Assembly (NCBI GenBank): GCA_027593035.1
Contig: JAQCJQ010000003.1
Coordinates: forward strand, 1 to 50,215
Source of the DNA: Bacteroidota bacterium
Lineage (GTDB): Bacteria > Bacteroidota > Bacteroidia > Flavobacteriales_D > Sanyastnellaceae
Reading direction: 5' to 3'
Length of the DNA: 50,215 nt
A program made the translations under genes and the position numbers. Each line of letters starts with the position of its first letter. Position 1 is the stretch's first letter. The notes beneath the pieces are model-generated. The model did not search any database and was not told the origin of the DNA. It saw only the letters and a list, made by a program, of their open reading frames with translations. Shown one piece after another: positions 18,723-25,043 of the stretch.

Positions 18723-19814
18723 ATGAAGCAAGAACTGCGCAATTTGGTCGATCGGAAAGTGCTGCTTGAACGGATGCAATCGGGAGAGGAGGAACGGACG
18801 ACCGTTTCTTTTTACTGCTATGCGCGCATTCTCAATCCAGTATTTTTCCGCGACTACCTATTTATCCATTGGGAAGCCACGGGCGTCCTGGGTCGAATCT
18901 ATCTCGCCCATGAAGGCATCAACGCGCAGGTCTCTGTGCCTACCGCCCAATTCGAAGCCTTCAAATCCCATCTCTACAGCATCTCATTCCTGGAGGGCAT
19001 TCGCTTGAATGAAGCCGTCGATGACGGCCAATCGTTTTTCCGTTTGACCATCAAGGTGCGGGAAAAAATCGTAGCTGACGGGTTAGAAGACGAGTCGTTC
19101 GACGTCCGGGATTCGGGCGTGCATTTGGACGCTAAGGCTTTCAACGAGTTGACTTCCAAAGAGGACACGATCCTCATTGACATGCGCAATCATTACGAGA
19201 GTGAGGTGGGTAAATTCAAAGGGGCGATTACCCCAGATTCGGACACCTTCCGAGATGAGATTTCCATGGTTGAGGAGATGCTTGAAGGAAAGCAGGAGGA
19301 AAACATTGTGATGTATTGCACGGGAGGGATTCGCTGTGAGAAGGCCTCAGCTTGGCTGAAGCACAAAGGTTTCCCCAATGTGCATCAGCTGGAGGGGGGT
19401 ATCATTGAATACACCCGTCAAGTGCGCCAACAAGGCTTGGAAAACCGTTTCATCGGCAAAAACTTCGTGTTCGATGAACGACGAGCAGAACGGATTTCCC
19501 CCGATGTCATCGCCCAATGCCATCAATGTGGCGAGCCCTCCGATGACCACACGAACTGCCTCAATGTCGGTTGCAACTTGTTGTTCATTCAATGTGTAAC
19601 CTGCGCGAAGACGTACGAGGGCACATGCGGAACAGCCTGCTGTGACATCATCCATTTGCCGGAGGAGGAACAAAAGGAGTTGCGACGCGGGCAGAAAAAG
19701 GTCAACCGCATATTCAATAAAGCCCGATTGCGGGATTGGATGCATGAAGACAACGACCAGTCGGGGCGCGCTCGGGTCATTGGCGTTCAGGGACGGAAAA
19801 GAGCTGATAACTAG
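18723..19814 (+). CDS. trhO: tRNA uridine(34) hydroxylase TrhO (rhodanese-like, YceA family)
   Basis: 363 residues. TrhO performs oxygen-dependent hydroxylation of U34 in tRNAs. An N-terminal acylphosphatase-like domain (about 25-115; LGRIYLAHEGINAQVS) is followed by a rhodanese domain with the active-site loop YCTGGIRCEK (Cys199). A Cys-rich C-terminal region (about 260-305; CHQC, NC, GC, QC, CGTACC) probably binds zinc. The ATG at 18723 is preferred; an in-frame GTG at 18708 would add only MTCNR. It stands alone on its strand behind its own -7 element. Confidence 0.92.
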   Translation: MKQELRNLVDRKVLLERMQSGEEERTTVSFYCYARILNPVFFRDYLFIHWEATGVLGRIYLAHEGINAQVSVPTAQFEAFKSHLYSISFLEGIRLNEAVDDGQSFFRLTIKVREKIVADGLEDESFDVRDSGVHLDAKAFNELTSKEDTILIDMRNHYESEVGKFKGAITPDSDTFRDEISMVEEMLEGKQEENIVMYCTGGIRCEKASAWLKHKGFPNVHQLEGGIIEYTRQVRQQGLENRFIGKNFVFDERRAERISPDVIAQCHQCGEPSDDHTNCLNVGCNLLFIQCVTCAKTYEGTCGTACCDIIHLPEEEQKELRRGQKKVNRIFNKARLRDWMHEDNDQSGRARVIGVQGRKRADN

Positions 19815-19929
19815 TCTTCTGGCTCAGCTTTTGGAAACGGAAGAATGGTCTTTACCTATGAGCAATTTGTCAGGAAGGGGAGAAAAATTACTGTCTTTAT
19901 ACTTTAAGTAATTTTAACAAACAATCACT

Positions 19930-20151
19930 ATGAACTCGAGTAACCCCAATGACGTCCCATCCACAGGACTCAATGTCATTTCGTTTTTGATCCCTTTAGT
20001 GGGTTTGATCGTTTATCTAACCCAGAAAGACGAGTCACCCAACAAGGCCAGAGCAGCCGGAAAAGCGGCCTTATGGAGCGTCGGTATATCCATGGTCTTC
20101 GGTATAATCTCGGTCATGATCAGCCTGGCTGCTGTCGGCTCCATGATGTAA
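19930..20151 (+). CDS. Small membrane protein, 73 residues
   Basis: Two hydrophobic segments (about 15-31 and 48-70) are joined by a short charged loop with QKDESPNKARAAGKAA. This pattern recalls small Bacteroidota membrane proteins sometimes found as the C-terminal half of zinc-ribbon proteins; I cannot name the family. It sits alone between trhO and a hairpin-rich region. Its TAA stop lies inside a perfect 11-bp inverted repeat (20148-20172). Function unknown. Confidence 0.65.
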   Translation: MNSSNPNDVPSTGLNVISFLIPLVGLIVYLTQKDESPNKARAAGKAALWSVGISMVFGIISVMISLAAVGSMM

Positions 20152-20172
20152 TTGACTCAAAGAGTCAATTAC
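20148..20172 (+). repeat. Perfect inverted repeat spanning the stop of the small membrane protein
   Basis: GTAATTGACTC, AAA, GAGTCAATTAC: an 11-bp perfect stem with a 3-base centre that contains the TAA stop codon of the preceding gene. No T run follows, so it is not a canonical terminator; it may stabilise the 3' end of the message. Confidence 0.75.
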
Positions 20173-20202
20173 TTAAAGGTGTATTTTGAACTTTTGGGCA
20201 GT

Positions 20203-20248
20203 TGAGATTGTAGAAAATTGAATGTTTAGAATCTCAGGCAGCTGAGAT
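20203..20248 (+). repeat. Three-part repeat that can form two alternative hairpins
   Basis: TGAGATT (20203-20209) is complementary to AATCTCA (20230-20236). The overlapping ATCTCAG (20231-20237) is complementary to CTGAGAT (20242-20248). The middle segment can pair with only one partner at a time, as in attenuators. The outer copies are also direct repeats (GGCAGTTGAGAT and GGCAGCTGAGAT). Confidence 0.5.
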
Positions 20249-20279
20249 ACGAGCCTAAAGATTGAAGAAACACTGCCGC

Positions 20280-20298
20280 ATTGAGTTCAGAACTCAAT
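20280..20298 (+). repeat. Perfect 9-1-9 palindrome
   Basis: ATTGAGTTC, A, GAACTCAAT, immediately before the terminator at 20301. It could be a hairpin in RNA or a protein-binding palindrome in DNA; nothing in the sequence decides between them. Confidence 0.5.
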
Positions 20299-20300
20299 TG

Positions 20301-20333
20301 AAAAGGGGAAGCTTGAAAAAACTTCCCCTTTTT
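20301..20333 (+). terminator. Intrinsic terminator between the small membrane protein gene and tag
   Basis: 11-bp stem AAAAGGGGAAG (20301-20311) with CTTCCCCTTTT (20322-20332), a 10-base loop and a run of five T. It ends the transcript that contains the upstream hairpins and separates it from tag. Confidence 0.8.
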
Positions 20334-20341
20334 GCTGCTCG

Positions 20342-20349
20342 TATTTTTG
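20342..20349 (+). promoter_or_regulatory. -7 element (TATTTTTG) for tag
   Basis: Perfect TAnnTTTG, 36 bases before the tag ATG and just past the terminator that isolates tag from upstream transcription. Confidence 0.4.
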
Positions 20350-20385
20350 TCTTTTAACCGGATCGCTAATAGCCGCCTCAGCAGC

Positions 20386-20940
20386 ATGGAAAAACCAACC
20401 TCATATTGCCAGTTTGTTGATTCCTTGGAGGAGGACCATGTGCACCGCATCTACCATGATCAGCACTATGGTTTTCCGATTGACTCGGATGATGAGTTGT
20501 TCTGCCGCTTGGTTTTGGAGATCAACCAAGCGGGCTTGTCTTGGACAACCATTTTGAACAAGCAGGACAACTTCCGAAAGGCCTATTCCAATTTTAGCAT
20601 TCAAGAAGTTGCTCAATACGGCGACGCGGATGTGGAACGTCTATTGCAAGACGCGGGCATCATTCGCAACAAGCTCAAGGTCCACGCCGCCATTTACAAT
20701 GCCAATCAAATTTGCGCGCTGCAGGAATCGTTTGGATCGTTTCAGCACTGGTTGGCACACCACCATCCCTTGCCATTGCAGGACTGGGTGAAGCTGTTCA
20801 AGAAGACCTTCAAGTTTACAGGAGGAGAAATCACCAACGAGTTTTTGATGAGCACCGGCTACCTGCCTGGCGCGCACATAGCCACGTGTTCAATCTATCC
20901 GAAAGTGCTCAAAGCATGTCCGAAGTGGAATGAGGTGTGA
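20386..20940 (+). CDS. tag: DNA-3-methyladenine glycosylase I
   Basis: 184 residues, standard for TAG, which excises 3-methyladenine from alkylated DNA in base-excision repair. Matches to the family: Cys8 and His24 (in YHDQHYG, where many homologues have YHDxEWG) as zinc-ligand candidates; Glu45 in LEINQAGLSW, the conserved base-recognition region; QDAGIIRNKLKV (about 87-98), a DNA-binding motif; and the C-terminal HIATC with the remaining His/Cys zinc ligands. The ATG at 20386 is used; an upstream TTG overlaps the terminator tail. Convergent with the esterase gene (9-base gap). Confidence 0.93.
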   Translation: MEKPTSYCQFVDSLEEDHVHRIYHDQHYGFPIDSDDELFCRLVLEINQAGLSWTTILNKQDNFRKAYSNFSIQEVAQYGDADVERLLQDAGIIRNKLKVHAAIYNANQICALQESFGSFQHWLAHHHPLPLQDWVKLFKKTFKFTGGEITNEFLMSTGYLPGAHIATCSIYPKVLKACPKWNEV

Positions 20941-20949
20941 GGTGATGAA

Positions 20950-22089
20950 TCAATGGAAAACCAATTGGACGGATTCGATGGGTTTTCCTTGTTGCGTTAA
21001 GTTCAGCACGTAAACACCCGGTTCCAATTCCAACACATGCGATTCGCTCGCTCCACCAAGAACCCACGTTTGGTGAACCCGCCCCAACAAATCAACGACC
21101 TGTGCCTCCGCTTTTTGGCCGGAAGCCACCCAGCGCAAGGTCATGGAGTTGGAGGTGGGGTTGGGATAGACCTGAAGGTTCAAGGGTGTTTGCGGACGGA
21201 TGCTCAGTGCGCAATCCAATTCCAAAATCACGTCGTCTGAAGCAACGGCAGCGGCTTCGAATTCTCCCCAAGCCAGTGGGTCATCCCGTAAGAAGGCATC
21301 CAGCCAGGGCACCACCAATCCCAAGCTGAGTTGCAATTGTTCCGCGTGCGTGAGTCCCGAAAATCCAAGTTCACCGATATCGCAGAGGGTGCCTTGGTCT
21401 GCGAAACCGCAATGACCGCCATCGAGAAGGGAAGCGAAAGCCCGGCAAGGAGCTCCGGTTGTGGAATTGTAGAGCGGGAAGTGCTGGGTGTCCGGAGGTG
21501 TAACGCCATCGGCTGATCCCGACACGACCAACACGGGAACTTGGATGTTCTCGCCCACGGCGACTGCGGATGGATTGGTTTCAGCGGGCGCAAAGACAAC
21601 AACCGCATCGATCATGGGGTTGGTTGCGGCGGCCAACCAGGTGGCTCCACCGCCCATGCTGTGGCCTGCAATGGCTGCATGCGGTTGCAGCCATCCTTCA
21701 AGAATTCCGGAAGCACCATTTTGCACCATTTCATTGGCCACAAAAGCCAGGTCCAATCCGAAATTTTGATGAGATGGCGCAAAGGTTTGTTCTGTGGCCA
21801 CCAAAGCGACGACATACCCCGCATGGACCAGTCCCGCCGCTAGATCATCATAATCTTGAGGTCCCATCAAAAACCCATGACCAAAAACAACCAAGGGAAA
21901 GGGACCGTTATCGGGAGTGGCTTCAGAAGTGGCAGAAACCCCAGGATACCTCACGTCGCACGCGATTTCTCGTCCTCCTCGTGTGTCATCAATGAGCAAC
22001 CAATTGGTCGTGCCAACCGGTTGTTGCGCCTGCAGAACAGTCCAACAACACATCGCGATCAGACCGAAAAATACGTGGCTTCTTTTCAT
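20950..22089 (-). CDS. Secreted alpha/beta hydrolase (cutinase/PETase-like esterase) with T9SS sorting domain
   Basis: 379 residues. A signal peptide (about 1-22, ending LQAQ) is followed by an alpha/beta hydrolase: oxyanion region VVFGHGF (67-73), nucleophile GHSMGG with Ser144, Asp194 in SGSADG and His226 in DGGHCGF. The arrangement, including GHSMGGGATWLAA and PDTQHFPLYNS, resembles bacterial cutinases and PET hydrolases as well as chlorophyllase-like esterases. The substrate is unknown. The C-terminal ~80 residues (from VYPNPTSNS) form a T9SS type A sorting domain, so the enzyme should be exported to the cell surface. Start at the ATG at 22089; an upstream one at 22119 would add a poor N terminus. 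It lies 56 bases after the DUF3299 gene and may belong to that operon. Confidence 0.82.
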   Translation of the reverse strand: MKRSHVFFGLIAMCCWTVLQAQQPVGTTNWLLIDDTRGGREIACDVRYPGVSATSEATPDNGPFPLVVFGHGFLMGPQDYDDLAAGLVHAGYVVALVATEQTFAPSHQNFGLDLAFVANEMVQNGASGILEGWLQPHAAIAGHSMGGGATWLAAATNPMIDAVVVFAPAETNPSAVAVGENIQVPVLVVSGSADGVTPPDTQHFPLYNSTTGAPCRAFASLLDGGHCGFADQGTLCDIGELGFSGLTHAEQLQLSLGLVVPWLDAFLRDDPLAWGEFEAAAVASDDVILELDCALSIRPQTPLNLQVYPNPTSNSMTLRWVASGQKAEAQVVDLLGRVHQTWVLGGASESHVLELEPGVYVLNLTQQGKPIESVQLVFH

Positions 22090-22112
22090 GGCGAAAAGAT
22101 AAGAAGTATCAA

Positions 22113-22125
22113 AGTGCATTGCACT
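22113..22125. repeat. 6-1-6 palindrome upstream of the esterase gene
   Basis: AGTGCA, T, TGCACT, 24 bases before the esterase start codon. It is of the size of a small operator, but could be coincidence; nothing identifies the binding protein. Confidence 0.3.
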
Positions 22126-22139
22126 GCGATAGGATGATT

Positions 22140-22155
22140 CACGCCTTAAGGCGTG
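22140..22155 (-). repeat. Palindrome spanning the stop codon of the DUF3299-like gene
   Basis: CACGCCTTAAGGCGTG is a perfect 16-base palindrome centred on the TAA stop; as RNA it forms a 6-bp GC-rich stem with a TTAA loop. There is no T run on the minus strand after it, so readthrough into the esterase gene is plausible. Confidence 0.6.
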
Positions 22156-22727
22156 TACTCAACGGCGCCGTCCAGAATGTAATTCATCTGGTAGACGTCA
22201 TCTGAGTTGAGTCGGAATTTGCCAGCAAACGTGAGGCGTTCATCCGTTTGGTACACCCGGGGAGATTTGCCCGTGAAGCGCAAATCCACAACGGATTCCG
22301 GCCCCGCGCCACCGCAGAAAAAGCAATTCGCAAACGGATAGCGACTCAACACATAAAAGTCTTCATCGAGGTCAACCGGAATCATGTAGCCCGTGATATA
22401 CACGTCTTGACCTTCGAGGTCTTCGATGCTCTGGCCAAAGGTGGGTTTCCAGTAATAGGCATCGAGTTCTTCGACATAAACGTCTTTGAATTCAACATCC
22501 TCCAAACTGCGCCACGTCAATTCTTCCCAGCCCGTCGCAGGAACTGTTGCAGCCATGGGGACAGCTTCACGATCCTGACTGGCGTTGCGCAGGGTGGTGG
22601 TCAGCTGCACAGTTTCATCGCTCGGATGACAGAAGGAACTGAAATCGACAACACACAAGGCGGATAAGGCGATGAGTCCCGCCATCCAAGACGAGCGGAG
22701 TATAGAATTCGGTTTTGAGTGCATCAT
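22146..22727 (-). CDS. DUF3299-like exported protein, third gene of an ABC transporter operon
   Basis: 193 residues. A hydrophobic N-terminal segment (about 12-28) suggests export or a membrane anchor. The C-terminal half carries the family pattern: GQDVYITGYMIP, then a Cys-rich ANCFFCGGAGPESVV motif (about 135-149). This is typical of DUF3299-like proteins, which are often encoded beside MacB/LolD-like ABC transporters; the three cysteines could bind metal or be redox active (inference). Its ATG overlaps the permease stop (ATGA). It may act as the extracytoplasmic partner of the transporter. In Vibrio a comparable zinc-related operon (zrg) is known to me, but the link here is only by analogy. 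Confidence 0.75.
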   Translation of the reverse strand: MMHSKPNSILRSSWMAGLIALSALCVVDFSSFCHPSDETVQLTTTLRNASQDREAVPMAATVPATGWEELTWRSLEDVEFKDVYVEELDAYYWKPTFGQSIEDLEGQDVYITGYMIPVDLDEDFYVLSRYPFANCFFCGGAGPESVVDLRFTGKSPRVYQTDERLTFAGKFRLNSDDVYQMNYILDGAVEYTP

Positions 22728-23905
22728 GGAGAATCAGAAAGAGTGCGGGAGATGTCCATCCTGAGGGCCGAAATGCCCGGAATTGCGGCAGCAACCAGCC
22801 CGACAAAGATAGCCAAGCCGACGAGAGCACCTTCAGCGGTGAGCAAGCCCAGCGACTCCCAGTCGTACCGGAACTTATCGGCCACCAATTGGGCCAAGAG
22901 CACCATGCCTCCACGACTCAATAATAGGCCCAAGATGGCGCCTCCCAAACTGAGTAGCCCGCCTTCCAAAAGCAAGGAAACGTACAATCCACGTGGCGAA
23001 GCGCCCATGGTGCGCATCAGGGCCAATTCGTAACGACGCGCCAGTAAGCTGTCGTAGACGGAGATGAAAATGCTGGCAAAACTCAAGAGCATGATCAGCC
23101 CAGCAATCATGCGCAAGGTGTTCATGCCGATGCCGAAATTTTGGGTGAGGCGATTGATTTCGATGGAAGGCAAGGCCACTTGCATGTTCGTTTCTCGGAT
23201 GACATTGGGGATGGTCAGCACGGCCAAAGGATTGCGCTTTTTGAGCAATACAGCGGTGATTTCACGGTCGGCATCGAGGACATCACCGTCGTCACCATGG
23301 ACCTGCCAGATGGTTTCAATGTTGCACAAAATCAACTGGTCCATGACGGAACGACTTTCCTCCATGATTCCGACCACCACAAACGTTTTGTCCGTGTGCA
23401 CGTCCGTTTCGTCTTGCAATCCGTGCGCGCTGAAGAAGGTGTCTCCGACTTGAAGACCGTCCGTAGCAGCGACCTTGGATCCCACGACGACCTCAAAGGG
23501 CAGTTCCCACCACTCGCCGGATTGTAGGGTGGCATCATAATGCTGGGGGTAGGCCAGAGTGCTTCCCACAATCCGGAATCCGCGGTAATTGTCTCCGTAT
23601 GCGAGCGGAATGCCCTCAGCGATGTACGGGTGGCGGATCACTTTTTCCGCGTCCGCTAGACGGATATTACCGGTGGGGGCGTCGACGTGGTAGACGTTGG
23701 CCAAGATCAATTGCAGCGGACTGCCTTTGGCGCCAAGCACCAAGTCAATGTCTTGAATGTTGCGCTCGAACGTGTCACGCAATTGCTTTTCGGACAGCAT
23801 CAAAAGGCTCACCATGCCCACTCCGAAAGCCAGAAGAATCAAACTCAAAGCGGTTTGGAGCTTCTTCGCTCCCAAATTCTTCCAGGCGATGTAGAGCCAA
23901 TTCAT
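22724..23905 (-). CDS. ABC transporter permease, FtsX/MacB-like
   Basis: 393 residues. An N-terminal membrane helix (about 15-37), a long extracytoplasmic domain (about 40-265) and three C-terminal helices (about 270-292, 320-345, 360-380) give the four-helix MacB/LolCE/FtsX layout. The segment ARRYELALMRTMGASPRGLY (about 302-321) is the conserved coupling motif of these permeases. Such transporters act mechanically on the envelope side. Start and stop overlap the neighbouring genes by four bases each (ATGA), so the ATPase, permease and DUF3299-like proteins are probably made in fixed ratio. Confidence 0.88.
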   Translation of the reverse strand: MNWLYIAWKNLGAKKLQTALSLILLAFGVGMVSLLMLSEKQLRDTFERNIQDIDLVLGAKGSPLQLILANVYHVDAPTGNIRLADAEKVIRHPYIAEGIPLAYGDNYRGFRIVGSTLAYPQHYDATLQSGEWWELPFEVVVGSKVAATDGLQVGDTFFSAHGLQDETDVHTDKTFVVVGIMEESRSVMDQLILCNIETIWQVHGDDGDVLDADREITAVLLKKRNPLAVLTIPNVIRETNMQVALPSIEINRLTQNFGIGMNTLRMIAGLIMLLSFASIFISVYDSLLARRYELALMRTMGASPRGLYVSLLLEGGLLSLGGAILGLLLSRGGMVLLAQLVADKFRYDWESLGLLTAEGALVGLAIFVGLVAAAIPGISALRMDISRTLSDSP

Positions 23906-24555
23906 GATGCAAGAATGGCTAAAGATTCCAACTCAACCTTGCGGTCATAGCGGTCTTTGAGCCGCTGGTCGTGGGTGACGATGATCAGGGTCGCTCCCGC
24001 TTGAGCAGCTTGTTCTTCCAATAAATTCAACACGGCTTGCGTAGACCGATCGTCCAGCGCGCTCGTGGGTTCATCCGCCAAGAGCACTGCGGGGCGGTGC
24101 ACCAATGCCCGCGCGATACTGGCTCGTTGTTGCTCACCTACGCTCAAATCTTGAGGTCGGCTTTTGGCTTTGTGTCCGACACCCAAGGTGTCGAGCAATG
24201 ATTGGGCGTGATCGAGATCAGCGGTTTGGCCGGTGAGGAAATACGGCAGCGCCAAGTTTTCCAAAACGGACAGGCTTTGAACGAAATGCGAACGCTGAAA
24301 GACCAGACCTACGTGAGTTCCTCGAAAACGATCCAAGTTCTTTCCTGTGAGCAATCCCAGGTCTTGTCCGTTGATGAGGACCTTTCCTTGGGCGGGCTTT
24401 AAAATGCCACAAAGCAGATGAAGGAGCGTCGTCTTGCCACATCCAGAATCACCCAACAAGAGCAGTTGTTCGCCTGTTGGACAGGACAAATCAGGGAACG
24501 TCAATTCCGGCGAATCAGCGCTGTAGCGAAAGGACAGGTTGGAAGTCTCAATCAT
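23902..24555 (-). CDS. ABC transporter ATP-binding protein, LolD/MacB-like
   Basis: 217 residues. Walker A GDSGCGKTT (about 38-46), ABC signature LSVGEQQRASIARAL (about 137-151), Walker B VLLADEPTSALDD (about 157-169) and the switch His in VTHDQ are all present. It is the first gene of the three-gene operon with the permease and the DUF3299-like protein. The ATG at 24555 is used because it precedes the typical NLSFRYS opening; the frame stays open further upstream without homology. A near-consensus -7 (TAAATTCG on the minus strand, 24563-24570) lies just before it. Confidence 0.92.
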   Translation of the reverse strand: MIETSNLSFRYSADSPELTFPDLSCPTGEQLLLLGDSGCGKTTLLHLLCGILKPAQGKVLINGQDLGLLTGKNLDRFRGTHVGLVFQRSHFVQSLSVLENLALPYFLTGQTADLDHAQSLLDTLGVGHKAKSRPQDLSVGEQQRASIARALVHRPAVLLADEPTSALDDRSTQAVLNLLEEQAAQAGATLIIVTHDQRLKDRYDRKVELESLAILAS

Positions 24556-24600
24556 GATTCCCGAATTTACAACGTCGGACGGGATGATGGGATACCCGAT

Positions 24601-24608
24601 TAACTTTG
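24601..24608 (+). promoter_or_regulatory. -7 element (TAACTTTG) for the split small gene
   Basis: Perfect TAnnTTTG ending 4 bases before the GTG at 24613. If functional, transcription would begin at about the start codon, giving a leaderless message or moving the true start to the ATG at 24670. Confidence 0.4.
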
Positions 24609-24612
24609 ACGT

Positions 24613-25038
24613 GTGAATTTTAAACAACGTTTGCTTCGATACGGTGCAGGAGTCATTATTGGCGTGCTGATGAGTGTCGTCATTTTTAGCGGAAGAGGAT
24701 GCAGTGATTGGTTGCCAGAAAAACGCATCAAATCCCGCATTCAATTGGATGGTATCGAGCTGGATGCGGTCGTTTCCTGTGCCATTCGGTGTTGGTAAGA
24801 AGACGAACAAGGAAAACCCTCTCCTTTGGAAGGTTGGTTGCTCGATGCGGAAATTGACTGGTCGGTCAGCGGACCGAGGGAGACTCCACAACGATACGTT
24901 TTCAACCTGCCTGCTGAAGCTCCATTGCAATCGGTGGAATGTCGATTCTCACAGAGCAGTGGCTTGATCACGAAGGCCGTTTTTCGAATCGACGCCGATC
25001 GTTGTCAGTGCGCTGATTCAGCGCACTCCGCCGAGTAG
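24613..25038 (+). pseudogene. Small membrane-anchored protein gene interrupted by one in-frame TAA
   Basis: One frame runs from a GTG at 24613 to a TAG at 25036-25038 with a single internal TAA (24796-24798). The first 61 codons encode a basic N terminus, a membrane segment (GAGVIIGVLMSVVIF) and CSDWLPEKRIKSRI. After the stop, the same frame continues EDEQGKPSPLEGWLLDAEID and then TPQRYVF, without any frameshift. The two halves together (about 141 residues) resemble a short Bacteroidota protein family with a similar N-terminal anchor and a KxxPxRY-type motif; I cannot name it. Nonsense mutation, sequencing error or two separate peptides are all possible. It is divergent from the ABC operon and convergent with the sugar dehydrogenase. 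Confidence 0.6.
25007..25027. repeat. Perfect 10-1-10 palindrome between convergent genes
   Basis: AGTGCGCTGA, T, TCAGCGCACT, GC-rich, just inside the 3' end of the split gene and 17 bases past the end of the sugar dehydrogenase gene. It would form a strong hairpin in either transcript and could act as a bidirectional 3' end signal, though neither side has a T run. Confidence 0.65.
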
Positions 25039-25043
25039 CCCAA

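Noticed and set aside
20301-20385. Upstream TTG start for tag at 20332
   Set aside because: It lies in the T run of the terminator and adds 18 residues not found in TAG proteins; the ATG at 20386 begins the family sequence.
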